Shown: positions 32,854 through 41,926 of the stretch, in pieces | Layout: each line of letters starts with the position of its first letter | Position numbering within the stretch: the first letter of the stretch is position 1 | Source: Lacinutrix jangbogonensis | GTDB lineage: Bacteria; Bacteroidota; Bacteroidia; Flavobacteriales; Flavobacteriaceae | Assembly (NCBI RefSeq): GCF_000797445.1 | Contig: NZ_JSWF01000044.1 | Coordinates: 1 to 64,000 of the forward strand | Direction: 5' to 3' | DNA: 64,000 bases | Notes under the pieces: model-generated | What the model saw: only the letters and a program-made list of their open reading frames with translations | Database searches by the model: none | What the model was told of the DNA's origin: nothing | Program-made: the position numbers and the translations under genes

Positions 32854-33945
32854 TTAATTCTTGACATCTAAGGCATCTCTTAAAGCATTTCCAATCAGCA
32901 TAAAAGCCATGACTAAAAACATGATGCATAGGCCAGGAATAACAGCTAAATAGGGCTTACCAAGAATAATATAATTGTAGTGGTCTTTTATCATTGCTCC
33001 CCAACTTGCCATTGGTGGTTGTGCACCAATACCTAAAAAGCTTAATCCACTTTCTATTAATATTGCCGCAGCAAAGTTTGCTGCACAAATTACTATTACG
33101 GGTGCCATTATATTTGGTAAAATATGTTTGGTAATAATACGATAGTTATTAAAACCTAATGCTCGAGCTGCAGTTACATATTGCATTTCTTTTGCGCTAA
33201 TAATTTGACCACGCACTACTCTAGCAACTTCTACCCACATAGTTAAACCCACAGCAATAAAAACTTGCCAAAAGCCTTTGCCTAAAGCTAATGTAATAGC
33301 AATAACCAATAATAAAGTTGGTATAGACCAGGTTACATTTATTATCCACATAATAAAAGCATCTACTTTACCTCCAAAATAACCTGCAACACTTCCCATA
33401 AATATTCCAATAACTAGAGAAATAAACACAGCTACAAATCCGATAAAAAATGAAATTCGAGCTCCAACTAAAACACGACTTAAAAGATCTCGACCATATT
33501 TATCGGTTCCTAAATAGAAAGTTTTTTTGGTGATTAATGTTTCAGGCTTTATGGACTTATCTTCTAAAACATAGGCCTTTTGGACACCTTTTAAACCATC
33601 GGAAGCATATTCGGTATAGTTTATTGTATTATTTGAAATTGTGTGTTGAGAAATTGGTATTTCGGTTACCGTATTAATGTTCCCGAAGAACACTTTATCA
33701 AAGAAACCTTGCTCGTTTTTAATTTGCGAGGGCAACACTAACATCCCTACAGTAAAACCTGGTACTTTCGAGTGTATGGAGACATGCATTTGGTTGGCGT
33801 GCCTTGAATTATCTGGAGCAAAAAGATAGGCGAATACCGAAATTACACCAACAAATGCAATAAAATAGAAACTAAAAACGCCCCAAAAATTCTTTTTGAA
33901 CTTTTGGAGCGCTAATTGACTTAATGAGTTTACTTTTGTACTCAA
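32854..33945 (-). CDS. OppC/DppC-type ABC transporter permease
   Basis: One N-terminal membrane segment precedes a periplasmic stretch of about 100 residues, then DKYGRDLLSRVLVGARISFF and five further segments. The EAA loop that docks the ATPase is YVTAARALGFNNYRIITKHI. The domain arrangement is that of the second permease of peptide/nickel importers (363 residues). No partner permease, ATPase or binding protein is nearby, so the rest of the system must be elsewhere. It follows the tail-specific protease gene by 6 bp and is probably co-transcribed with it. Confidence 0.88.
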   Translation of the reverse strand: MSTKVNSLSQLALQKFKKNFWGVFSFYFIAFVGVISVFAYLFAPDNSRHANQMHVSIHSKVPGFTVGMLVLPSQIKNEQGFFDKVFFGNINTVTEIPISQHTISNNTINYTEYASDGLKGVQKAYVLEDKSIKPETLITKKTFYLGTDKYGRDLLSRVLVGARISFFIGFVAVFISLVIGIFMGSVAGYFGGKVDAFIMWIINVTWSIPTLLLVIAITLALGKGFWQVFIAVGLTMWVEVARVVRGQIISAKEMQYVTAARALGFNNYRIITKHILPNIMAPVIVICAANFAAAILIESGLSFLGIGAQPPMASWGAMIKDHYNYIILGKPYLAVIPGLCIMFLVMAFMLIGNALRDALDVKN

Positions 33946-33951
33946 TGCTAT

Positions 33952-36093
33952 TTATTCTTTTATGGTCGCTACTTTTTTAATTTCGTAGGTCATTTTTAAA
34001 TCATCCAAAACATTCAATGCTTCTTCCACATATACATCTTTGCTTAAGCTCTTGTGCCATCTTACGCGCTTTTCCTTTAAAATAGTATCTGTTTCAAAAA
34101 GTGAAGTTTCATAAGGTAAAGACTTGAATGTTAAGTCTGTTTTATACTCCGAAATAGCATCAAACTCTTTAGCTTTTTCTTCGTCTGCATTTAATTCAGC
34201 TTTATACTTTTTATAATTTAGAGAATAGATATTCTCATCCATTTGCGTTTTTATCCACCTTGCATTTTCCTCAATAAGCTTTAGTTGCGCGTTGTTTTCC
34301 ATACGCGCTTTACTATTACTTATTGTGGTATCGTAATCGAAATAGCTATTCCAATAATCGTACTTTACAGCTTCAATTTTATCCCAAGGTAATGGATTAG
34401 CTTGATCGCGTTCTCCAATATCGATAAAACTATAACGATCCGGAACAACAACATCACTTTTAACACCTTCCAACTGTGTTGAACCACCATTAATTCTATA
34501 AAACTTCTGACGTGTAATTTTAATAGCGCCTAAATCTCCATGAGAACTGTTACGCACCATTCGGTTCAAGTCTAATATATTTTGAACCGTTCCTTTACCA
34601 AAAGTTTGAGTACTTCCTATAATAATGGCACGTTTGTAATCTTGCATTGCAGCCGCCAAAATCTCTGAAGCCGACGCTGATAACTCATTAACCATAATGA
34701 CTAAAGGTCCATCCCAAATAATAGAAGCATCCGTGTCTTCTAAAACTTCTTTTGGTTCACTCGTAGAACGCACTTGCACAATTGGCCCTTCTTTTATAAA
34801 TAAACCTGCAATATCTACCACAGTTTTAAGAGAACCTCCTCCATTATTTCTTAGATCTAAAACAAGACCTTCCATACCTTCGGCTTTTAACCTTTCTATT
34901 TCCTGCTTAATATCTGAAGCTGCATTACGCTTGTTATAATCTGTAAAATCAATATAAAATTTAGGTAAGTTAATTACGCCGTATTTTTTACCATTTTTCA
35001 TAACCGTCGATGATTTGGCATATGTTTCTTCTAACTCGACTATATCCCTAGTAATGGTTATATCTTCAATAGTACCATCAACTTTTTTTAAGGTTAAAAT
35101 AACTTTAGTTCCTTTTGGGCCTTTTATAAGTTTAATGGCATCGTCTATGCGCATTCCTACAATACTAACTGCTGCTTTTTCATCTTCTTGACGTACTTTT
35201 AAAATAATATCACCAACCTCTAGCTCTTGTCCTCTCCAAGCTGGACCACCAGAAATCACTTCCATAATTTTGGTATAATCCATTCTTTTTTGAAGCCTTG
35301 CTCCAATACCTTCTAATTTGCCCGACATTTGTTGATCGAAACGATCTTTATCTCTTGGTGCTAAATAAGAAGTATGTGGATCGAACTCCTCAACAATGAC
35401 ATTAATGTACATAGAAAACCAATCTTTACGTTGTAAATCTTCTACATAATCTGTGTAATATGCATCAAGGTTTTTCATGGTTTCACCACGTGCTTCAATT
35501 TCTAATTCTGCAAGCGATTTTTTTATTTTTAGTACTTCACCTTCAATAGCAACTGTATCTTTTTCTTGAGTTCTAATTAACTCCTCGTAATTAGAAATGG
35601 TACTAAATTTTAATAATTGTCTCCAACGGTTTTTCAACTTTCTCTTATTTTTTACATAAACATGATTTTCATAATCTGTATCAAAATCTTCGTCTATTTC
35701 GAAATCGAAAGGTTCGTTTAAAATCGACTTGTAAAAAGACTTAGCTTCATCCATACGCTGAACCAATCGTTTATTTGTAGCATTAAAAAACGTAATATCA
35801 TATGCTTTAAGCTCATCGTCAATTTGTGTTTTAAACTTTTCAAACTCTTCTATATCGCTCTCTAAGAAGAAACGTTTTAAAGGATCTATTCGGTTTAAGT
35901 ACGTTGTAAACACATCTTCAGAGAATTCATCATCAAAATCTTTTGGCTCAAAATGCAATTGCTCCAAAGCAACAGTTATAATCTGAATTAAAAGTTTATC
36001 TTTATCTGGATCGTTATCCACTTTGGCTGTAAAACTACAAGACCCAAAAGCTAACAAAAGCACTAGCATTAATATATTATATTTTCTTTTCAT
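33952..36093 (-). CDS. prc: Tail-specific protease (Prc/CtpA type), S41 family
   Basis: This is a lipid-anchored periplasmic protease: the signal ends LLLAFGSCSFT with a lipobox Cys. A long helical N-terminal domain (residues about 30-235) is followed by a PDZ domain (GIGARLQKRMDYTKIMEVIS onward) and the S41 domain. The catalytic Ser is in NELSASASEILAAAM and the Lys in QTFGKGTVQNIL. The C-terminal 180 residues match the extra domain of the long Prc subclass. Prc degrades proteins with non-polar C termini and processes envelope enzymes. The length of 713 residues is typical. Confidence 0.93.
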   Translation of the reverse strand: MKRKYNILMLVLLLAFGSCSFTAKVDNDPDKDKLLIQIITVALEQLHFEPKDFDDEFSEDVFTTYLNRIDPLKRFFLESDIEEFEKFKTQIDDELKAYDITFFNATNKRLVQRMDEAKSFYKSILNEPFDFEIDEDFDTDYENHVYVKNKRKLKNRWRQLLKFSTISNYEELIRTQEKDTVAIEGEVLKIKKSLAELEIEARGETMKNLDAYYTDYVEDLQRKDWFSMYINVIVEEFDPHTSYLAPRDKDRFDQQMSGKLEGIGARLQKRMDYTKIMEVISGGPAWRGQELEVGDIILKVRQEDEKAAVSIVGMRIDDAIKLIKGPKGTKVILTLKKVDGTIEDITITRDIVELEETYAKSSTVMKNGKKYGVINLPKFYIDFTDYNKRNAASDIKQEIERLKAEGMEGLVLDLRNNGGGSLKTVVDIAGLFIKEGPIVQVRSTSEPKEVLEDTDASIIWDGPLVIMVNELSASASEILAAAMQDYKRAIIIGSTQTFGKGTVQNILDLNRMVRNSSHGDLGAIKITRQKFYRINGGSTQLEGVKSDVVVPDRYSFIDIGERDQANPLPWDKIEAVKYDYWNSYFDYDTTISNSKARMENNAQLKLIEENARWIKTQMDENIYSLNYKKYKAELNADEEKAKEFDAISEYKTDLTFKSLPYETSLFETDTILKEKRVRWHKSLSKDVYVEEALNVLDDLKMTYEIKKVATIKE

Positions 36094-36347
36094 GTATTTA
36101 TATTTATTTTTTTATGACCACATTCAATTCACTATTATTCAATCCTTTAGGGAATAATAAATTGAACTTGTCCGATTTATGTGTTATTTTATCTATTATA
36201 CCTTACGTGATAAGAGAAAACTTTCCACTAAAATAAAAGAAAAAACCGTGCCAAGTATCTGTGAACGCGCTAATTTTTTGTTAAACCGTTAATTTTAGTA
36301 AAATACTATAGAAATTATGTATTTTAGCTCGTTATTAAAGGCTTTTA

Positions 36348-37124
36348 ATGAAAAATAGACCACTTATTTTAGTTACAAACGACGATGGCATAACTGCTCC
36401 AGGTATTCGCACTTTGGTAAGCATTATGAAAACCATAGGAGACGTTGTTGTTGTAGCTCCAGATCGTCCGCAAAGCGGAATGGGACATGCTATTACTCTA
36501 GATTCAACTTTGCATATTGAAAAAATTCACGTTAACGAAGGTGATTATGATGCCTATAGTTGCTCTGGAACACCTGCAGATTGTGTTAAAATTGCTGTAA
36601 ACGAAATTCTAGACCGACGACCAGATTTAGTCGTTTCTGGCATAAATCATGGTAGTAACTCTTCTATAAATGTAATCTATTCTGGAACTATGAGTGCTGC
36701 TATTGAAGCGGGAATTGAAGGTATTCCTGCTATTGGTTTTTCACTTTTAGATTACAGTTGGAATGCTAATTTTGAACACTCAAAATCGTATATAAAAACA
36801 ATTGCTGAAAATGTTCTAAATGAAGGTCTCACCGAAGGTACAGTGCTAAACGTTAACATACCAAATTTAGAAAAAAACAACATTCAGGGTATAAAAATTT
36901 GTAGACAAGCTAGAGCCAATTGGAAGGAAGAATTCGATAAACGTAAAACACCTCAAGGTAAAGATTATTATTGGTTAACTGGAAAATTTGTAAATTACGA
37001 TAAAGGCAAAGATACAGACGAATGGGCTCTCGAAAACGGATACGTTTCTGTTGTTCCTGTGCAATTCGATTTAACAGCGCACCATGCTATACAACACTTA
37101 AACACTTGGAACTTTAATGAATAA
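36348..37124 (+). CDS. surE: 5'/3'-nucleotidase SurE
   Basis: This metal-dependent nucleoside 5'- and 3'-phosphatase has the N-terminal LVTNDDGITAPGI with the metal-binding Asp pair and VVAPDRPQSGMGHAIT with the substrate loop. SGINHGSNSSINVIYSGTMS supplies the remaining Asn ligands. The length is 258 residues. Divergent from prc across a 254-bp AT-rich gap in which I see no gene. The following small membrane-protein gene overlaps it by 8 bp, so the two are one unit. Confidence 0.95.
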   Translation: MKNRPLILVTNDDGITAPGIRTLVSIMKTIGDVVVVAPDRPQSGMGHAITLDSTLHIEKIHVNEGDYDAYSCSGTPADCVKIAVNEILDRRPDLVVSGINHGSNSSINVIYSGTMSAAIEAGIEGIPAIGFSLLDYSWNANFEHSKSYIKTIAENVLNEGLTEGTVLNVNIPNLEKNNIQGIKICRQARANWKEEFDKRKTPQGKDYYWLTGKFVNYDKGKDTDEWALENGYVSVVPVQFDLTAHHAIQHLNTWNFNE

Positions 37125-37404
37125 AAAAGCTATTGTTATTGGATTTCTTATTGGCTTAGTAACAACCTTTATTGGGATTTCTATTTACACCTTAATTATT
37201 GGTGTAACATTAGATTTACCCTCTCAAGATATAATAAACAAAATACTATCTACAAGTATTTTAGGAAAACGCGCTAGTATTGGTGTTTTACTTAATTTAC
37301 CCGTTTTTTATTATTTCTTAAACAAGAAAAAAGAAGATTACGCAAAAGGTGTTTTAATTGCTATAGTTTTAGTAGCTTTAATTTTTATACTTAATAAGTT
37401 ATAA
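37117..37404 (+). CDS. Small membrane protein, function unknown
   Basis: This 95-residue protein has three predicted membrane helices: the N-terminal AIVIGFLIGLVTTFIGISIY, a middle SIGVLLNLPVFYYFL and a C-terminal VLIAIVLVALIFIL. It has no recognised domain. It overlaps surE by 8 bp and precedes lpxB by 62 bp, an arrangement seen in other Flavobacteria, so it is a real gene probably translated by coupling to surE. Function unknown. Confidence 0.7.
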   Translation: MNKKAIVIGFLIGLVTTFIGISIYTLIIGVTLDLPSQDIINKILSTSILGKRASIGVLLNLPVFYYFLNKKKEDYAKGVLIAIVLVALIFILNKL

Positions 37405-37466
37405 AAATGAAACACATATTTATTTGGATGTACCATGCAGTCAATAAAAAACAATACTATTAACGC

Positions 37467-38588
37467 ATGAAATACTATATTATTTCGGGAGAAGCCTCAG
37501 GAGATCTACATGCTTCGAACCTAATGAAGGCATTACTTCTCGAAGATCAAAATGCTGACTTTCGGTTTTGGGGCGGCGATCTTATGGAAGCTGTTGGTGG
37601 TACACTAGTAAAACATTATCGCGAGCTTGCTTTTATGGGTTTTGCTGAAGTAATAATGAACTTAAGAACCATTGCAAAGAACCTATCTTTTTGCAAACAA
37701 GATATTGAAGCCTTTAAACCAGATGTTATTATCTACATAGATTATCCTGGTTTTAATTTACGAATTGCCAAATGGGCAAAACCAAAAGGCTACAAAAACC
37801 ATTATTATATTTCTCCGCAAATATGGGCCTGGAAAGAAGGTAGAATTAAAAGCATAAAAAAAGATGTAGACGAAATGTATGTTATTCTACCTTTCGAAAA
37901 ACAATTTTACGAAGGCAAGCACAACTTTCCTGTACACTTTGTTGGCCATCCATTAATTGATGCTATTGCAGACAGGAATCAAGTAGATGAGCTTACCTTT
38001 AGAACACAAAACGGATTAAGCGACAAACCAATTATTGCCTTATTACCGGGAAGCCGAAAACAAGAGATTAAAAAAATCCTTTCGGTCATGCTTAGTGTGG
38101 TGGATGACTATAAAGATCACCAATTTGTAATTGCTGGTGCCCCAGGACAAGATTATAATTTTTATCAGCAGTTTATTAAAAAATCTAACATTCACTTTTT
38201 AAATAATAAAACCTACGATTTACTAAGTATCTCTACAGCTGCTTTAGTTACCTCTGGAACTGCGACTCTTGAAACTGCATTATTTAAAGTGCCTCAAGTT
38301 GTATGCTACAAAGGGAGTTGGGTTTCTTATCAAATAGGAAAACGTCTAATAAATTTAGATTATATTTCTTTAGTGAATTTAATACTTAACAAAGAAGCTG
38401 TAACTGAACTTATTCAAGCCGACTTTAATACTAAAAGATTAAAAAAAGAACTAGACACTTTACTAGACGGATACCAACGCACAACATTCTTTTTAGATTA
38501 TTACGATTTAGAAAGAGACCTAGGTGGTAAAGGTGCAAGTGAGAATACTGCTAAATTGATTTATAGCGCAATAAAAACAAATATCTAA
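37467..38588 (+). CDS. lpxB: Lipid-A-disaccharide synthase LpxB
   Basis: LpxB condenses UDP-2,3-diacylglucosamine with lipid X at the inner face of the inner membrane. It is a GT-B glycosyltransferase (family 19) with the signature YYIISGEASGDLHASNLMKA at the start, the IYIDYPGFNLRIAKW region, YYISPQIWAWKEGRI, FVGHPLIDAI and LLPGSRKQEIKK. The C-terminal half contains VTSGTATLETALFKVPQVVC. The length is 373 residues. The next gene starts a single base after its stop. Confidence 0.96.
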   Translation: MKYYIISGEASGDLHASNLMKALLLEDQNADFRFWGGDLMEAVGGTLVKHYRELAFMGFAEVIMNLRTIAKNLSFCKQDIEAFKPDVIIYIDYPGFNLRIAKWAKPKGYKNHYYISPQIWAWKEGRIKSIKKDVDEMYVILPFEKQFYEGKHNFPVHFVGHPLIDAIADRNQVDELTFRTQNGLSDKPIIALLPGSRKQEIKKILSVMLSVVDDYKDHQFVIAGAPGQDYNFYQQFIKKSNIHFLNNKTYDLLSISTAALVTSGTATLETALFKVPQVVCYKGSWVSYQIGKRLINLDYISLVNLILNKEAVTELIQADFNTKRLKKELDTLLDGYQRTTFFLDYYDLERDLGGKGASENTAKLIYSAIKTNI

Positions 38589-38589
38589 A

Positions 38590-39117
38590 ATGCGAAAAAC
38601 GGCCCTCATATTACTTACTCTTATTATATTATCTAGCTGTGGAAGTGCTAAGAACAAACGTGTAACTCCTAGAAAACAGCAAACTACAAAAACAATTAAA
38701 AAGGCCAGAAAGAAAACTAATGTTCCGGCTACAAGGATAGTAAAATCCATTATTAATAATGCAGAAAGATATGAAGGTACACGCTATAAATATGGTGGTA
38801 CAACAAAAAGTGGCATGGATTGCTCTGGCTTAATTTACACTGCTTTTAAAGAAGATAATATTGCTATTCCTCGTTCATCGCGTGCAATGTCTAAAACTGG
38901 AGATTGGATAGATTTAAAAAAAGTACGCGCAGGTGATTTGTTGTTTTTTGCTACAAAAAAGAACAACAGAAGTATTAACCACGTTGGTTTAGTCACAGCA
39001 ATTAAAGGAGATGATGTTGAGTTTATTCACTCCACTACAAGTAGAGGCGTTATTACTTCTAAAGTAAAAGAAAAATACTGGTATTTCGCTTTTGTGCAAG
39101 CTAGGAGAGTGCTTTAA
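38590..39117 (+). CDS. NlpC/P60 cell-wall peptidase lipoprotein
   Basis: The lipoprotein signal ends ILSSCGSAK with Cys at about residue 16. A basic linker (residues 20-50, Lys/Arg rich) leads to an NlpC/P60 (C40) domain with the catalytic Cys in GMDCSGLIYTAF, the His in INHVGLVTAI and the third polar residue around EFIHSTTSRG. These enzymes cleave gamma-D-Glu-DAP bonds, consistent with the DNPR-type MurE of this genome. It is directly after lpxB and very likely co-transcribed. Confidence 0.9.
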   Translation: MRKTALILLTLIILSSCGSAKNKRVTPRKQQTTKTIKKARKKTNVPATRIVKSIINNAERYEGTRYKYGGTTKSGMDCSGLIYTAFKEDNIAIPRSSRAMSKTGDWIDLKKVRAGDLLFFATKKNNRSINHVGLVTAIKGDDVEFIHSTTSRGVITSKVKEKYWYFAFVQARRVL

Positions 39118-39241
39118 ATTTATTTTAATAATAGATAAAAATACGAGTAAATAGTATAATAAAACTAAAAAAGGACAATACAATCTCTCTTTTATATTGA
39201 ATATCAGCATTTTGTGAGGTTTTATTTATTATCTTTTAGGA

Positions 39242-41260
39242 GTGAAACTTCTTAACTTCACTATAATTAAACTAACGGCTTGCTTAGTTTTTGGAATTTT
39301 ACTCGCTTATTTTATAGCTATTCCATTGACTATAATTTTATATGCGACAGCTTTTCTTCTCTTTCTATTAACCCTTATTTATTTAATTTCTAAACAGAAA
39401 AGACTTAAAACTGTTTGGTTTGGAGTTGTTAGCTTTTTAATTATGGTTTGTATTGGTGTTTTGGTTACCAATATTCATAATGAAAAACTTGATCTAGACA
39501 ATTATAGAGCTATTGATTCTGATGAAAAACTAATCACTTTTAGAATCAGAACCACTTTAAAATCAGGGAACTATAATGACAAGTACATTGTAGATATTTT
39601 AAAGATAGCTGATGCTTCAGTTACGGGAAAAGCATTACTTAATGTATCGAAAGACAGTTTAAGTGTAGTATTGAAAGTTGATAACATCTATATAACTTCA
39701 GAAGGATTCCAATCTATTGTTTCAACTATAAATCCGTATCAGTTTAACTATAGAAATTACCTTGAAAAACAATATGTTTTTAAGCAGCTATATGTAAAAC
39801 CTAGGCGGCTATTTCGTGTCAGCGAAAACAAGCACACCATTTTTGGTTATGCAGATTTGGCAAGAGAAACTATCAATACAAAATTGAAAACTTATAATTT
39901 TGAACCTGATGTTTTAGCTATTATTAATGCGCTCATTTTAGGACAGCGACAAGATCTTAGCAAAGACATTTACGATAGTTATACAGATGCTGGAGCCGTG
40001 CATATTCTAGCAGTTTCTGGGTTGCATGTTGCTTTAATATTGTTACTTCTAAATTTTGTTCTAAAGCCTTTAAAACGCTTTAAATACGGCAAAGAAATAA
40101 CTACGATTATTTTAGTGGTGTTGATGTGGTGTTTTGCCATAATTGCTGGCTTATCGGCCTCTGTAACTCGAGCAGTGACTATGTTTAGTATAATTGCAAT
40201 TGGTATGCACCTAAGAAGACCAACAAATATTTATAACACACTTGCTATTTCAATATTCGTGTTGTTACTATTTAGGCCCCTGTTTTTATTTGATGTCGGT
40301 TTTCAATTAAGCTATTTGGCAGTTATTGCTATTGTAGCGATACAACCAAGACTAGTGAAACTATGGAAACCTAAAAATTTAATCCTGTCTAAAGTTTGGG
40401 ATTATTTTACAGTTGGTATTGCAGCGCAGTTTGGTGTTGTGCCAATTAGCTTATACTATTTTCATCAATTTCCGGGTTTGTTTTTTGTAGCAAATGTCAT
40501 TATTATTCCGTTTTTAGGCTTCATATTAGGCACTGGAATATTGATTATTATTCTTGCCTTATGCAATGCTTTACCAAAATTCCTAGTCGATGGTTTCGGA
40601 TTTATTATTTCGTGCATGAATGATTTAATGAAATGGTTGTCGCTTCAAGAGAGTTTCTTATTTAAAGACATTTCTTTTAATGGCTGGCAAGTTATAAGTG
40701 CTTATGTTTTTGCTATTGCATGTGTACAATTAGCCATTCAAAAAAACTATACGTGGTTGAAAATAACTTTGGTTTCTGTTTTACTTTTTCAAGGTGTTAA
40801 TGTATTTACAAAATATAAAAACAGTACAAATACACTTACTCTTTTTCATAAAAGCAGACATACTGTTATTGGAGAAAAATCACAAAATAAACTAGATGTA
40901 TATTCAGATTTAGATAGCCTTTCTCAGTTTGGCAATTTAACAGATTATATTATTGGCAATAACGTTACAGAAATCGACGCACACAAAACACCTTCTTTTA
41001 TTAAGACAAAAAACAATACCATTCTTATTATAGACAGCTTAGGGATATACAACGTAAAGCAGATTAAACCTCATTATGTGTTACTAACGCAGTCGCCAAG
41101 AATAAATATAGTTAGACTAATAGACTCGTTAAAACCAAAACAAATTATCGCAGATGGTAGTAATTATAAATCTTACGTTGCGCGATGGAAAGCAACGTGT
41201 TTAAAAGAAAAAATCCCTTTTCACTATACTGGCGAAAAGGGAGCTTTTATTATAGATTGA
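39242..41260 (+). CDS. ComEC/Rec2-type DNA-uptake membrane protein
   Basis: This polytopic protein has the N-terminal DUF4131 region (hydrophobic start and an extracytoplasmic OB-like stretch to about residue 195), then the Competence domain with DAGAVHILAVSGLHVALILL and ASVTRAVTMFSIIAIG. ComEC proteins form the inner-membrane channel for DNA uptake. The C-terminal 150 residues (from LTLFHKSRHTVI) occupy the place of the metallo-beta-lactamase nuclease domain but lack the HxHxDH zinc motif, so the nuclease part is degenerate. I start it at GTG, because no ATG precedes MKLLNFTIIK after the last upstream stop. Confidence 0.87.
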   Translation: MKLLNFTIIKLTACLVFGILLAYFIAIPLTIILYATAFLLFLLTLIYLISKQKRLKTVWFGVVSFLIMVCIGVLVTNIHNEKLDLDNYRAIDSDEKLITFRIRTTLKSGNYNDKYIVDILKIADASVTGKALLNVSKDSLSVVLKVDNIYITSEGFQSIVSTINPYQFNYRNYLEKQYVFKQLYVKPRRLFRVSENKHTIFGYADLARETINTKLKTYNFEPDVLAIINALILGQRQDLSKDIYDSYTDAGAVHILAVSGLHVALILLLLNFVLKPLKRFKYGKEITTIILVVLMWCFAIIAGLSASVTRAVTMFSIIAIGMHLRRPTNIYNTLAISIFVLLLFRPLFLFDVGFQLSYLAVIAIVAIQPRLVKLWKPKNLILSKVWDYFTVGIAAQFGVVPISLYYFHQFPGLFFVANVIIIPFLGFILGTGILIIILALCNALPKFLVDGFGFIISCMNDLMKWLSLQESFLFKDISFNGWQVISAYVFAIACVQLAIQKNYTWLKITLVSVLLFQGVNVFTKYKNSTNTLTLFHKSRHTVIGEKSQNKLDVYSDLDSLSQFGNLTDYIIGNNVTEIDAHKTPSFIKTKNNTILIIDSLGIYNVKQIKPHYVLLTQSPRINIVRLIDSLKPKQIIADGSNYKSYVARWKATCLKEKIPFHYTGEKGAFIID

Positions 41261-41266
41261 GGTTAT

Positions 41267-41818
41267 TTATAATTGAGCAAATTCTGGTTTAAATTCCTTA
41301 AAGTACTCATTAAATTTTGATTGTGTGTCCAATGCCGTGTGCTCATCGCTTTTAAACATTTTTAGATACAACTCTAATTGCTGAGGCTTTTTATAGCCAA
41401 TAATTGGCGCAATAAAATCTGCCTTTTCATCTAAAAATACAATTGTTGGAAAAGATTTTATACTAAAATACCGTGCCAATTCGTGACCAGAATTTCTACG
41501 TTTTGCTTTTGCTGGATCGTAGTTTGGATTCTGAAATGTTTGCTCTTTAAACTCTAAAACGTCGTTGCCTTCCGCATTAAACTTTACAGCATAATAATGC
41601 TTATTTACATACGTTGCAACGTCCTTATTTTGAAACGTATTTCTATCAAGCATTTTACAAGGTCCACACCACGAGGTGTAAACGTCCATCATTATTTTTT
41701 TAGGTTTCTTTTTTTGAAGCTCTACTGCCTCTTCAAGCGTTACCCAATTAATTTCTTGTGCAGATAGTGTTACAGTTGCAAAAACTGTAAACAATGCTAA
41801 AACAATGTATTTTTTCAT
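41267..41818 (-). CDS. Secreted thioredoxin-family protein
   Basis: The signal peptide (FTVFATVTLSAQ) sends this 183-residue protein to the periplasm. The thioredoxin fold is marked by DVYTSWCGPCKMLDRNTFQN with the CGPC active site near residue 51, and by the cis-Pro region SFPTIVFLDEKADF. It most resembles the thioredoxin_7/DUF255-like group of Bacteroidota. The CGPC pair suggests disulfide reduction in the periplasm. Convergent with the ComEC gene, with a 6-bp gap. Confidence 0.88.
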   Translation of the reverse strand: MKKYIVLALFTVFATVTLSAQEINWVTLEEAVELQKKKPKKIMMDVYTSWCGPCKMLDRNTFQNKDVATYVNKHYYAVKFNAEGNDVLEFKEQTFQNPNYDPAKAKRRNSGHELARYFSIKSFPTIVFLDEKADFIAPIIGYKKPQQLELYLKMFKSDEHTALDTQSKFNEYFKEFKPEFAQL

Positions 41819-41926
41819 GTTACCAATTTATATTTTTTAATGTAGTCGCAAATAGTGTTCCAAAGTTACACTAAAACAACAAAACGCCAACTAAGGCCAA
41901 TTGTTGTTTCTATAGTATATATTATT

